A stretch of 24,075 nt of DNA. It comes from a virus. The stretch is taken from IMG/VR virus record IMGVR_UViG_3300042197_002764, positions 1 to 24,075 of that record, one strand, 5' to 3'. How positions within the stretch are numbered: the stretch's first letter is position 1; every line of letters begins with the position of its first letter. The translations under genes and the position numbers were made by a program. Below the pieces are notes generated by a model, which had not been told where the DNA came from, ran no database searches, and saw only the letters and a program-made list of their open reading frames with translations. Below are positions 1 to 9,378 of the stretch, piece by piece.

Positions 1-3000
1 TTCTTCTGCCTGCTTTTGTTCTTCTGCTAACCGTTCTTGTTTTTCCTTCTCTTGTTGCACACGCAAAGCTTCTGCCCTAGCTATTTCTTCCTGTTGATTT
101 TTAATAGCAATATCAACTATTTGACGATACTCAATTGATAATTTGTCCATGCTTTTTTCAAAATCACTTATACGCTCCGAAAGTTTGTTTATGTTTGTTG
201 AATTAAATTTTTGAATTAAATTTTCATTATAAATATCTATTTTTTTCAAAGCTAAATCGTTTAATAAACCGTCAATTTCAGTTAAATCTTCTTCTAAATC
301 CTCAGCTTTTAATTCGCTGTTGCTTAATTTGTCCATAAAACTATCAAAAACATCTTTCTCTACATACTTCTCAAAAGGCTTGTCTTTTCCAAAATCTTGT
401 GTCAAATTTTTATCTAGGTCGGATAAGTTTTTGTTGTATAAATCAAAAATTCCTTTTAAATCTTTATTCTTATAATTATCAATAATTGCTTCCGTATCTT
501 CTTTATATAAAATATTGTAAAAAGCTTCTTTTAATTTATTCCTTAATTTTTCAACATCAAAAGTTCGATAATTAGTAAAAAATGAATTACTCTGTGCTAA
601 ATCGTTGTCAATTTCTATTATTTTTTCATCATACTTTTTATGATAATCGGTGTAAAGTTTATAAAAAGAATCTGCTTTTTTAATTTCTTCCTTTAAATTT
701 TTTGTATCTTTTATTAAAGGTTTTGTTTGTTCGGTAAGTTCTTTGATGTCCTCTATTAATTTAGGAATCTCCCCTTTTAATGTAACAACTCCATTTCTTT
801 CACGCCCAAGAAGTCCTTCTAAACTATCTTTGTACTCTCTTTTATCAGCTTCAAGGGTATTTTGATTTTCTATTTTTTCTTCAAGTTTCTCGACTTGTTC
901 TAAATACTCAAGATGATTTTTATTTAAGTTTAATATAATTTCATTTATAAATTTTAATTTATCGTTTGCTTGTGTTAATTGATTATTTAGACCTGATAAT
1001 TGATTTTTAAAAATTTGTTCTTTAAGTTCTACTCTTTGTTTTTGGAGAAGTAACGGTAAAAAGTTTACATCATCTTCGTCTTTTGCATCATCAATTAAAT
1101 TAAATAAATCAAACATTTCTAACGATTGCTTTAAAGCATCTTTTGTTTCTGTAAAGTCTGCGTCATTAAAAGGTTTGAATAATCTTTGTTTTATTGCTTC
1201 TTTTGTAGCCTTCTCCTGTTCCTCTTTTGCTTCTTTTGTAGCCTTCTCCTGTTCCTCTTTTTTATATTCATTTTCCAACCATTCGGTTTCCTGCTTATCA
1301 AGTTCGCTTTTTCTTTCTAATAAAACATTTTTTAGTCGTGAAATACTTTCGGTTTTTTCTGGGCGAATTAAAGGTTTTAATGTATTCTGTTTCCCTTGTT
1401 TAATGAGTTCATTTAATTCTGTTTGTTGTCGAAAGCCTTCTTGTTTTTGCGTGTAGTAATCATCTCTTGGATTCGTTTCAGGAATAGAGTCCTCTGATTC
1501 TCTAACAGCAAAGTTAATGCCCTCTCCGTATTTCTTAATATATTCTTGTTCAGCTTTTATTTCATTTCCAAACAAATAAACATAATATTTTGAAGCTAAT
1601 ATTCCTTTAAATTCAGGGTGGTTTTCTATTCTGCTTATTCCGTATAAAGCTTCTTGATATTTATTATCTTTTGAAATATCGGTACTGATATTGCTGTGTT
1701 TGGCTTCAATCATTGATTTATCTCTATTAAATTTTAAATAATTAAGCCATACCCAATAAAATATATCATTATTAGGAAGTGGGATTAATGCGAGTTTTGT
1801 TTCATCGTTGTTAATCTGAAATGCCATATAATTTTTATAGGGTGTATTTTCTTCTGCAAAAGCATTTAATTCATCTATGGTAATTTCACCAAAATTAAAG
1901 CTTGATTTGTATGTCTGAATAGTAGGTGGTATGTCGTTTCTAAATAAAAGAGTTAAAATCTCGTTCAAATCAAATTCAGTTCTGCCTTTGGATGAAAACA
2001 ATTTGTTTATAAAATTTAAAAAGTTTTCTCTATTGTTTTCTAACTCTCTGTTAGTTAAGCGTTTGCCTTCAAAAAAGTCTAAAATTGTGCCTTCAAATTG
2101 ATTCGCAATATCTTTCTTGAATTTTTCTAATGTTTTTGAATTAAACTTACCTGTTTTCGCTATTTCTAAAGGGATATTATAAAATTCGTTGAATTTTTGC
2201 AAAGCGTTTAATTTATTCCCTAATAAAGATTCCAAATTGCTCTCTAACTCGTTTACTGCACTTCCTTGTTGAATATAAGTGTTAGAATAAGCATCGTCAA
2301 TTTGTTCCCTTAACAGTTGTTCGGTGCTAGAAATGTCGTCATAAGCTGTCTTAAAATCGGCTTTGTATTTATCTAAACCGTCTTTATCATTATACAAGCC
2401 TTTATAAAGGTCGTTGATGTGTTCTAATAACTCATTTTTTGATTGCTCGTTAGGTTTTTTTGCATATTGATTTAACGAAAATGATAATCCTTGTTGTCGG
2501 TCGTTATAAATATTTTGTCCTATGGTGACAAGGGTATTCATTTTATCGTTGTTTTTCTTTACGGCTAAAGAGGTTTCAGCGTATTCTTTTCTTTTTTGTG
2601 CAGTTTGTAAAGTGTTTTCGCTAGCATTGATGACAGACAATCTATGTTCTAGCTGATTGATAAGCATTTGTTTTGTTTCAGGGTTAGACAGAACAAGGTT
2701 AATTTCTTCGGTATTCTTTTTGCTTATGACATTTGATTTTTCTAATAAAGATAATGTGTTTGTAATGCTTTGATTTAAAGGTCTTTTGTCACTACTGTTA
2801 TTAAGTGTAGGACTTTTTAAAGTATTTAATAAATTTTCTAAAGGTTTTTTAGTAGGCTGTAATTCATTTGCGTTATTTAACACTAAATCAGTAGATGTCG
2901 ATGGCTTTATAGTGGTTAATTCATTAGGTGAAGATAATTTGCTAGGGTTTTTTACTAAAGCGTCTAAATCGCTTTTTAAAGGCAATAATTGGGTAACAAG

Positions 3001-4983
3001 CGTGTCTATTCTTTGGTTAGCAAATCTCTTTTCATCTGCATTTAAACGGTTGTCGTTTGATACAATGTCAAACATTTGGTTTTTTATATTTTCTTCGTTC
3101 ATATCATATTGCGATGTTCTAAAATCAGGCTTAACGAAATTCTTTAAAAAACTAATATTTGCTTCAATTTTTGCTTGTTCTTGTTCCCCTAATGGTTCAG
3201 TATTTAATTTTTCTGTGAGAATAGCAATATTTTCCTGTAACTGTTCAGGGTTTGTCTGTGCCATTTGTTGAAGCTGATAGCCTAAATTCATTATTCTTTT
3301 GCTTGCTTGTTCAGATATTTCTTTGTTTTTATGTTGAGCAAGTTCTGATAACTCTAAAATTCCATAGCTAAAATCATCCGTACCACTAATTGCGTAGGAT
3401 GAATTGTTGTTAATGTTTTGGATAATAACATCAGGGTTTGTTTCTTTAACGAATTTGTTTTCTAATATTCGTTGATTGCGAGCATCGACCATTTTACCGA
3501 TTTTATTTTCTTTTACAACATCAGTAGCAAATTGAGTCGTATCAGAAAACGCTTTTGTGCCTGCTCCTGAAATTGCTCCTGCCCAAAAAGCTTCATCATT
3601 TTTCCTGTTACTAATGTAGTCTTTTGCTGTCACTTCGGGGTATAAAGCGTTGGTTGAAATAAACTCTTGCGTGTATTCTTGTAAGCCTTCTGATGCTCCT
3701 ACATTGGCATAATTCCTAATTGTGTTTTGACCTGCAATCTTACCCCTTAAATTCGGTGGGGCAAATAGTGTTTTAAATTGCAGTCCATTAGTCGCTAAAA
3801 GTAAAGCAGAATTTTGAGCAAACACTTGATTAGCAATTTCTGATGCTTTTTCGCTATTCCCATATACTCTCAATGCTTCCTCATAAGTATGCCCTGCTTC
3901 AATAGACGCTTCACTCAAAGCAGTAGGAATAGTTGCTCCCAACACTTTTGAAAGATTTTGAACATACTCACTTGCGTTCATTGACCTTGCCAAAAATTTT
4001 GCTCCTGCTCCTGCTAATCCACCCCCTGCAACAAAAGAAACAATGTTAGGTATTTGCTCACCACCTAGATTAGACAACCACCTAGCATCTCCAATTGTTT
4101 CCGTTCCTGTCCATTCAGGTCTATCTAAATCCTGATATTCCCTACTATTGTCCATAAATTTATCTGCAATCGTTCCATCCGTTCCGAATACACTTTGACC
4201 GAATTTCAGCATACCACCAATATTCTGATTAACGCTCCTTGTCATAGCCATACCGAAGTTTTCCCAATTGTCTTTTTTCTGATGAAATTGACCTGATTGA
4301 GAAATTAAGTTTGGTGTTTTTATCCCATCCGTAATCTTTTGTAGAAAGTTACGATTTTCTTGTGCTTCTAACGATTTATTTATTTGTTGAACATCATCTA
4401 TGTTATCTAATGAAAGGGTTTTTAAAGCGTTTAAAGTCAATTGTGGGTGTTTTAACGCTAAATCAATGTTTACCCCTTTTTCAGAAAGTTGCCTTTTGTC
4501 TAATCCAAAATCAGAAAGGAACAGTTCTTCTTGTTTGTCAATTTTAAAAGCGTTAATTTCATCTCGAAGTCCTATTCCTTTTGACCTTGCATCTTCAATC
4601 GCTTTATCGTTGTAACCTAATTTATTTAAAATGTTTTTATCGTCTAAAATATCTTTCTCTGTTCGTAAATAAGGAGCAGTTTTATTTTTTCTTGCTAACT
4701 CGTATGCGTTTAATTCAGAATTGCGATTAGCACCTTTAGAATAATCGAATATCTGTTGGTTCGTTAATTTAATGTCGTTTTCGCCTTCGTATTTCCCTCT
4801 ATCTGTTTCTGCTCTTTTATCTCTAGTGTTCAATTTAGACTTTAAATCATCAGCTTTTTTATTTTTGCTATCGCTTGTTAAAAGTGGTGAAGGTTTAGAA
4901 ACAGAAATATTTCCGTCTTTAGATTCCCTCTTTTTGTTCAACGCTTTCTTTAAATCTTCTGCGTTTTTTCTGCCATCTGACAT
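1..4983 (-). CDS. Giant late protein, C-terminus outside window (candidate internal/ejected virion protein)
   Basis: This frame is open for 1661 codons from the ATG at 4983 to the window edge without a stop; I checked it triplet by triplet. The start follows a strong site, AGAGGTGAAC, 18 bp after the stop of the 687-residue gene. The N-terminal 300 residues are charged and low in complexity. Residues about 310-335 (QIPNIVSFVAGGGLAGAGAK) form a Gly/Ala-rich hydrophobic stretch. Around 425-475 there is an EGLQEYTQEF motif followed by a second small-residue hydrophobic segment, AFWAGAISGAGTKAF. The rest is largely predicted coiled coil rich in Lys, Glu and Asn, including an exact 11-residue duplication near residues 1242-1263. 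Very long, helical late proteins at this place in podoviruses are often ejected with the DNA; that role is inferred from position, size and composition. No enzymatic domain was recognised, but the missing C-terminus could carry one. Confidence 0.85.
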   Translation of the reverse strand, partial: MSDGRKNAEDLKKALNKKRESKDGNISVSKPSPLLTSDSKNKKADDLKSKLNTRDKRAETDRGKYEGENDIKLTNQQIFDYSKGANRNSELNAYELARKNKTAPYLRTEKDILDDKNILNKLGYNDKAIEDARSKGIGLRDEINAFKIDKQEELFLSDFGLDKRQLSEKGVNIDLALKHPQLTLNALKTLSLDNIDDVQQINKSLEAQENRNFLQKITDGIKTPNLISQSGQFHQKKDNWENFGMAMTRSVNQNIGGMLKFGQSVFGTDGTIADKFMDNSREYQDLDRPEWTGTETIGDARWLSNLGGEQIPNIVSFVAGGGLAGAGAKFLARSMNASEYVQNLSKVLGATIPTALSEASIEAGHTYEEALRVYGNSEKASEIANQVFAQNSALLLATNGLQFKTLFAPPNLRGKIAGQNTIRNYANVGASEGLQEYTQEFISTNALYPEVTAKDYISNRKNDEAFWAGAISGAGTKAFSDTTQFATDVVKENKIGKMVDARNQRILENKFVKETNPDVIIQNINNNSSYAISGTDDFSYGILELSELAQHKNKEISEQASKRIMNLGYQLQQMAQTNPEQLQENIAILTEKLNTEPLGEQEQAKIEANISFLKNFVKPDFRTSQYDMNEENIKNQMFDIVSNDNRLNADEKRFANQRIDTLVTQLLPLKSDLDALVKNPSKLSSPNELTTIKPSTSTDLVLNNANELQPTKKPLENLLNTLKSPTLNNSSDKRPLNQSITNTLSLLEKSNVISKKNTEEINLVLSNPETKQMLINQLEHRLSVINASENTLQTAQKRKEYAETSLAVKKNNDKMNTLVTIGQNIYNDRQQGLSFSLNQYAKKPNEQSKNELLEHINDLYKGLYNDKDGLDKYKADFKTAYDDISSTEQLLREQIDDAYSNTYIQQGSAVNELESNLESLLGNKLNALQKFNEFYNIPLEIAKTGKFNSKTLEKFKKDIANQFEGTILDFFEGKRLTNRELENNRENFLNFINKLFSSKGRTEFDLNEILTLLFRNDIPPTIQTYKSSFNFGEITIDELNAFAEENTPYKNYMAFQINNDETKLALIPLPNNDIFYWVWLNYLKFNRDKSMIEAKHSNISTDISKDNKYQEALYGISRIENHPEFKGILASKYYVYLFGNEIKAEQEYIKKYGEGINFAVRESEDSIPETNPRDDYYTQKQEGFRQQTELNELIKQGKQNTLKPLIRPEKTESISRLKNVLLERKSELDKQETEWLENEYKKEEQEKATKEAKEEQEKATKEAIKQRLFKPFNDADFTETKDALKQSLEMFDLFNLIDDAKDEDDVNFLPLLLQKQRVELKEQIFKNQLSGLNNQLTQANDKLKFINEIILNLNKNHLEYLEQVEKLEEKIENQNTLEADKREYKDSLEGLLGRERNGVVTLKGEIPKLIEDIKELTEQTKPLIKDTKNLKEEIKKADSFYKLYTDYHKKYDEKIIEIDNDLAQSNSFFTNYRTFDVEKLRNKLKEAFYNILYKEDTEAIIDNYKNKDLKGIFDLYNKNLSDLDKNLTQDFGKDKPFEKYVEKDVFDSFMDKLSNSELKAEDLEEDLTEIDGLLNDLALKKIDIYNENLIQKFNSTNINKLSERISDFEKSMDKLSIEYRQIVDIAIKNQQEEIARAEALRVQQEKEKQERLAEEQKQAEE
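1195..1260 (-). repeat. Exact 33-bp tandem duplication inside the giant gene
   Basis: Two identical 33-bp units (1195-1227 and 1228-1260) encode the 11-residue unit KEEQEKATKEA twice in a charged helical region. The copies have no differences, so the duplication is recent or maintained. The phase is kept, so the frame stays open. Confidence 0.85.
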
Positions 4984-5001
4984 TATTTTTGTTCACCTCT
5001 T

Positions 5002-7065
5002 TTATTTAAGTGGTTGTCTTGCATCTATTCCGTAATATTTGGCTAACGAATTAAAAGTATTCAATTTGTTTTGGTCTTGCATCATATAATCAAAATCTGC
5101 TTCAATCAGCTTTTGTTTAATAAATTCAGCTTCTTTAATAATTTCTTCTTGGCTTTTGTTATTGCGTGTATCGTTTCGTTTTACAGCGTCTAAAGAAATT
5201 GCATCATAATCTTTATTATTGGTCGCTTCTTGTAAGAAATATGATTTAAGTGTAGGCAAATCGGTAACATATTCCTCACCATTTGATAATGTTTCGTTTT
5301 TCATTTTATCTTTATTGATACGGTTAATGATGTTCTGCGTAAAAGCTTTTGCGTTTTCTTTTGCTTCCGTATTTGCAGTAGCTTCTTGTTTACTCAACGA
5401 AAGACTGTTTTGGTATGCTCTTGTTTTATGCCAATCGTCATAAACTTTAGCAGATTCTTTTTGAAAGTTTAAGATGCTCTGTTCACTTGCCCCTGCTCGT
5501 TTCATTTCTCTTATTTTGCTTTGTGTGAGTAAATTAAATTTAGGCTCTGACATTTCTTCTTCGTTCAACATTTTGCTTAATGCCTGCGTTTGATTAAAAA
5601 CAAAAGCATCTTCTTTCACTTGGTTACTTTTTTCTTGTTCCTTTTCTTGTTTTTCCTGTTGTTTAAGACCTAATTCAGCATTAAATTTATCAACACCAAA
5701 TTTATAATCTCTATCTTTTAAACCTAATTCCGTATTAAACTTATTAACTTCAAGTTGATAATCTCTATTTTTTAAACCTAATTCCGTATTAAACTTATTA
5801 ACTTCAAGTTGATAATCTCTATTTTTTAAGCCTAATTCAGCATTAAGTTTATCAACGCCAAATTGATAATCTCTATTTTTTAAGCCTAATTCAGCATTAA
5901 ACTTATCAACACCAAATTGAAAATCTCTGTTTTTTAAACCTAATTCAGCGTTAAATTTATCGTTTTCAAGTTTTTGTTGGGATAGTTTATCTTGTGTGTT
6001 TAATTTTTGGTTGTAGTTGTCTATCATCATTTTCCCTAAATTGTTTCGCTGTTGCCCTTCTTGTCCAATTATCCCAAACGCTTGGTCGTTTATTTGTTGT
6101 TGAATTTTATTTTTAAAGTCCATTGAACGCTGACTTAAATCGGATAACTGTTTGTCGTTTTCCATTCCTATTTGCATCGAGCGTAAAGCATTATCATCCA
6201 TCGCCTGATTTTGCATTTTTGCAAAATTAACAGCCATATCGCCCAATTGTCCACTAAACACCCCTGATGTATCTAAACCTCTCATCGCTAAAGCTTGTGC
6301 TAAATCACCACTTGCTTGTTGTCGTTGTTCGTTGATTGAATTGGTTTGTTTATTTAAAGCGTTTTCTTGAAATTTTTTCGATAGTTCAAGCTTTTGTTGA
6401 AGATAATCTCTTTCTTTATTTAAAAACGATTCGTTGCTTTTTATGGTGGGTTGATACATACTTTCTAGCATTTTTGATTTGCTCGCAAAATTATCTTGTG
6501 TATAATCAGCAGGAGCAGTTGCAAGCTGTGTGCCTAAAGTGATTGGATTAACATACGCTTTCCCATTAACCGTTGTGTATTGGTTAGGGTTAAGCAACAT
6601 TCCTGCGACATCAATTGTTTTGTTTTCAGGGTTATAAATAGCGTTTACATAATCCGTCAATTTGTCCGTATCTTTTGGGGGTTGATTAGCAGTAATATGT
6701 TTCATTGTGGAGTTACCATTTACTTTTTGACCGACAGAATTAACATTTTGCAAGGTATTGCCTGCGTTGATTTGATTTTGAATATTGGTTATTTTTTGTG
6801 TCGTTGGCGACTTCGGAACGGTTTGCAAGTTAGGGTTTACTTCCCCTTTTCTATATTCGGTCGTTGTCGTATTTTTATTTCTGTTGTCTTGCATTTCTTT
6901 TAACTTGTTCATTAAATCTATTCTTTGCCCTGTGGATTGTGGTGGGTTTGCATTATATCTGCCAATACCATTCATCAACATACTCGCTTGTTGATTGCCT
7001 TGTGTTGTTGGATTACTGCTGTTTAAACGCTTTGATTTGTAATTATTGCCAAAAGGATTATACAA
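5002..7065 (-). CDS. Gln/Asn-rich helical structural protein with 18-residue repeats, 687 aa (candidate internal virion protein)
   Basis: The frame can be opened to a GTG at 7074, but the site AAAAGGGGTGG sits on that codon. With normal 5-nt spacing it points to the TTG at 7065 (MYNPFGNNYKSK), which I chose. Residues 1-150 are Asn/Gln/Thr-rich and probably disordered. Residues about 215-360 are helical and contain LAMRGLDTSGVFSGQL, a glycine-centred motif I associate from memory with phage structural proteins. Residues about 370-470 hold five full and one partial copy of an 18-residue repeat. The C-terminal 200 residues are charged and helical. The start overlaps the preceding gene by 8 bp and the giant gene follows after 18 bp, suggesting one transcript and coupled translation. 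No catalytic motif is visible. An internal or ejection role is inferred from context; a scaffold-like role is an alternative. Confidence 0.85.
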   Translation of the reverse strand: MYNPFGNNYKSKRLNSSNPTTQGNQQASMLMNGIGRYNANPPQSTGQRIDLMNKLKEMQDNRNKNTTTTEYRKGEVNPNLQTVPKSPTTQKITNIQNQINAGNTLQNVNSVGQKVNGNSTMKHITANQPPKDTDKLTDYVNAIYNPENKTIDVAGMLLNPNQYTTVNGKAYVNPITLGTQLATAPADYTQDNFASKSKMLESMYQPTIKSNESFLNKERDYLQQKLELSKKFQENALNKQTNSINEQRQQASGDLAQALAMRGLDTSGVFSGQLGDMAVNFAKMQNQAMDDNALRSMQIGMENDKQLSDLSQRSMDFKNKIQQQINDQAFGIIGQEGQQRNNLGKMMIDNYNQKLNTQDKLSQQKLENDKFNAELGLKNRDFQFGVDKFNAELGLKNRDYQFGVDKLNAELGLKNRDYQLEVNKFNTELGLKNRDYQLEVNKFNTELGLKDRDYKFGVDKFNAELGLKQQEKQEKEQEKSNQVKEDAFVFNQTQALSKMLNEEEMSEPKFNLLTQSKIREMKRAGASEQSILNFQKESAKVYDDWHKTRAYQNSLSLSKQEATANTEAKENAKAFTQNIINRINKDKMKNETLSNGEEYVTDLPTLKSYFLQEATNNKDYDAISLDAVKRNDTRNNKSQEEIIKEAEFIKQKLIEADFDYMMQDQNKLNTFNSLAKYYGIDARQPLK
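5662..5955 (-). repeat. Tandem 54-bp repeats (5.4 copies) encoding an 18-residue helical unit
   Basis: Units start at 5955, 5901, 5847, 5793 and 5739, with a partial 24-bp unit at 5685-5662. The consensus peptide is FNAELGLKNRDYQFGVDK; two central units read QLEVNK instead of QFGVDK, and FN alternates with LN. Eighteen residues equal five turns of an alpha helix, so each repeat would present the same face of one long helix. Synonymous and non-synonymous differences separate the units, so the array has been diverging under coding constraint. Confidence 0.9.
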
Positions 7066-7336
7066 GTGTACCACCCCTTTTTACGCCTTCGCCTTTCAAT
7101 TTGTTTACTTTATGATAGCCTAATTTGTCTTTTGAAATAACTGTGCCATCTTGATAAACTTCTTTGTTTTTGTCGTATGGACTTGTTCTGCCCTTTACAA
7201 CCTTCCCACTTTCTGCGTATTTAATCGCTAAATTGTTTTTTGTTTTTGTTTTCCTAGAATGTACTTCTGGTTTATCTTGAAATAAACTTCTTGCCGATAA
7301 AATAGCAGATTTTAAACCTTTTGCTAGGTCTTTCAT
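7058..7336 (-). CDS. Small basic protein of unknown function, 92 aa
   Basis: The frame opens at a GTG at 7345, but the site AAAAGGGGTGAT overlaps that codon and points to the ATG at 7336, giving MKDLAKGLKSAILSARSLFQD. The N-terminal 20 residues could form an amphipathic helix. The rest is strongly basic and probably extended (KTKTKNNLAIKYAESGK, KLKGEGVKRGG). It is the first gene after a 133-bp gap that carries the shared GCTTTAAATCG element, so it probably opens the last late unit. Its 3' end overlaps the next gene, whose ribosome site lies inside it. I do not recognise the family. A small DNA- or virion-binding protein fits the charge, but this is inference only. Confidence 0.75.
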   Translation of the reverse strand: MKDLAKGLKSAILSARSLFQDKPEVHSRKTKTKNNLAIKYAESGKVVKGRTSPYDKNKEVYQDGTVISKDKLGYHKVNKLKGEGVKRGGTLV

Positions 7337-7385
7337 TACTATCACCCCTTTTTAATGTTATACACCAAATAAAATGCACTTAAAA

Positions 7386-7400
7386 ACGATTTAAAGCGTC
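7386..7400 (-). promoter_or_regulatory. Shared intergenic element, copy C
   Basis: On the minus strand this reads ACGCTTTAAATCGTT. Fourteen bases are identical to the copy at 15773-15786, and CGATTTAAA (plus strand) is also present at 21864-21872. It lies about 50 bp upstream of the 92-residue gene. A TATAAC box preceded by TGGTG follows at about 7356-7361, with only a poor -35. It may be part of a promoter or a binding site for a late activator. Confidence 0.45.
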
Positions 7401-7446
7401 ATTAAGGGCATTGTATTTATTCATAGTATAAAACCTATCTGCAACG

Positions 7447-7474
7447 AAAAAAGTCGTTTAAAAGCTTTTTTAAA
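7447..7474 (-). terminator. Weak hairpin terminator after the 634-residue gene
   Basis: On the minus strand a 7-bp stem TTTAAAA/TTTTAAA with loop AAGC is followed by CGAC and six T's. The stop codon of the upstream gene is inside the stem. The stem is purely A/T, so termination would be partial at best. Confidence 0.35.
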
Positions 7475-9374
7475 GGCTCATAGAGTCAAACAATTCTTTA
7501 AGTATGCTTAAAAGTTGATTTATTGACTTCTCATAAGATAAAACAAGGTCGGCTGTTAATATGGCGTCTGTATATGTCGTATCAGGAATTATTTTTCCTG
7601 TGGCAAAATCAAAAATAGTATAAACAGAAGTTGGTATTTGAGGTAACTCTAATTGGTTAAAAATTGTTGGGAACGCATTTTTAATGGCACTTAATTTATC
7701 TCTAATTACCCCAAAATAAAAGTATTTTATTACTTCATTCGGTTTTGGAGTTTCAGTTATTGAAGTGAAAATAGCAGAAGCTTCACTTAAATTTATTAAA
7801 CTAAAAAAAGGAGAATAGGTAGCTTTACAAAAATTTTCTACTCCAAAACTATTGATAGGGGAAAACATATAATCCCCTGTACTAAAAGCGAACAATAACA
7901 TATAAATTTCTCTAAAGCTTTTATGTGATAAAAAACAAGGGTTTCCTGTTTGAATTGGGAAATCAATGACTCCGTTATCTGTTGTTTTTGCGTTAATGAA
8001 ACGAAATGTCATTTTATTATCCTTGTAGCGTTTATGAAAAATATTTTCACTAATTTCTAATGCTTTTAATATAATTTTATTAATTTTATCGTCTGAATAT
8101 TGAGCGATATAGTTATTGCCTGTTGGATTTTTTTCAAGTAAATCATATTCGGTTAAATCCCAAGTTGATACATTTGAACCGAGTTGAAGCGTACCATTCC
8201 CATAGGTTGATTTAGCTTGAAAAGGAGATTGCATTAAATCTACAAGAGCGTCTTTTAAAAAATAATAAGCATCAAAACTACCGTTTCTAGTTTTAAAAAA
8301 ATAATTTGCAAATTTGTTGGGTTTGATTTCATCATAGATTGACGAAACAGTTTTTGATGGAGTAAGAATGTCCGTAAAAGCATAAAAATTATATAGTACA
8401 TAGTATAAATACGAGGGAACGATTAACTGATTACCTGTTTTAATGTCAAAATTCCAATTAAAAGGCTCACCTTTATTTAAGAAAGACATATTAAGCATAT
8501 CAAACACATTTATTTTAAAAACAATCCTTCTATCTCTTGCAAGTAAAATTGATGGTTTATCCTTATTAGAAACTATGTTTCCTTCGGATAATAATGTCGT
8601 GGTAAAAATTAATGATGGCTCTAAATTACTAATTAACTCGTCTTGTATTGTTATAAAATAAGGTTCTATCGGTAGAGTTTCTTGCTCTAAAACAGGATAG
8701 TTTCTAACTTCACCATTTCTTAATCCTTGTGAAAAAGCACTTCTAGCCCACGCTCTTTCATCACAATAGTTGTAAACTAATCCTTCTGAACATTCCTTAA
8801 AAGTTATTTGACCTGAAACAATGTCAGTAAATATAATGTCTAAATAATTTATATCCTTAAAAATCGGTGTCTTATAATAATAAAAACTATCCCTATTATC
8901 TTTTTTATAATTAAACGGTGCTATATTTTTAACTTTTAAATAATCTTTTGTTCTTCTTATAAATTTAATTTTAGTGTAAAAATCACCATTACCCATAGAA
9001 ATATAACCGAAAGTATTAGCATTAAACGAGTTGTGTTTGAAATCCTTTAAATGAATATTTATTGTGTTGTCTTTAAGTTCTACTTCTACGGTTTCGTAAA
9101 AAGGGGATATTAAACTTTGTTTAAATTTGTTTAAATTCGTCAAATGGTAATTTTCGATAGCGTTTACAAGTTCTTGTTCAGAAACAAAACTTACCGAATC
9201 GCTTCTTCCAAAATTTTCATATCCTAAATCAAAAGGGTTTAATACTTTAGCATAAGTAACCCTAGTAGCAGGAGTCCACCTATCTGTTTGTCTTAAATAA
9301 AAATCACGAGTTAAACTAGAAGGCGTGTAAGGAATTTTTAAAGTAACATCATTTGTGTTTGATATTTGTATCAT
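7470..9374 (-). CDS. Large late protein of unknown function, 634 aa
   Basis: The frame reaches a TTG at 9386, but that codon has AAGG only one base upstream. The ATG at 9374 lies just after the fibre stop and has GGGTAAAGAT ahead of it, so I start there (MIQISNTNDVTLKIPYTPSS). The protein is rich in Asn, Ile, Phe, Tyr and Lys with many alternating polar/aromatic stretches, suggesting a mostly beta globular protein. There is no signal peptide, membrane helix or catalytic motif I can name. It lies directly after the fibre gene and is the last gene before a weak terminator. A tail tip, receptor-binding or adhesin partner role is inferred from position. Its DNA looks visibly more AT-rich than the neighbouring connector and capsid genes, which fits a host-range gene exchanged between phages. 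Confidence 0.75.
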   Translation of the reverse strand: MIQISNTNDVTLKIPYTPSSLTRDFYLRQTDRWTPATRVTYAKVLNPFDLGYENFGRSDSVSFVSEQELVNAIENYHLTNLNKFKQSLISPFYETVEVELKDNTINIHLKDFKHNSFNANTFGYISMGNGDFYTKIKFIRRTKDYLKVKNIAPFNYKKDNRDSFYYYKTPIFKDINYLDIIFTDIVSGQITFKECSEGLVYNYCDERAWARSAFSQGLRNGEVRNYPVLEQETLPIEPYFITIQDELISNLEPSLIFTTTLLSEGNIVSNKDKPSILLARDRRIVFKINVFDMLNMSFLNKGEPFNWNFDIKTGNQLIVPSYLYYVLYNFYAFTDILTPSKTVSSIYDEIKPNKFANYFFKTRNGSFDAYYFLKDALVDLMQSPFQAKSTYGNGTLQLGSNVSTWDLTEYDLLEKNPTGNNYIAQYSDDKINKIILKALEISENIFHKRYKDNKMTFRFINAKTTDNGVIDFPIQTGNPCFLSHKSFREIYMLLFAFSTGDYMFSPINSFGVENFCKATYSPFFSLINLSEASAIFTSITETPKPNEVIKYFYFGVIRDKLSAIKNAFPTIFNQLELPQIPTSVYTIFDFATGKIIPDTTYTDAILTADLVLSYEKSINQLLSILKELFDSMSL

Positions 9375-9378
9375 ATCT

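Noticed and set aside
2786-3271. 161-codon open frame on the plus strand
   Set aside because: It is the complement of the giant gene, has no ribosome site and a Ser/Phe/Cys-rich composition typical of antisense frames; the minus-strand frame is unbroken through it.
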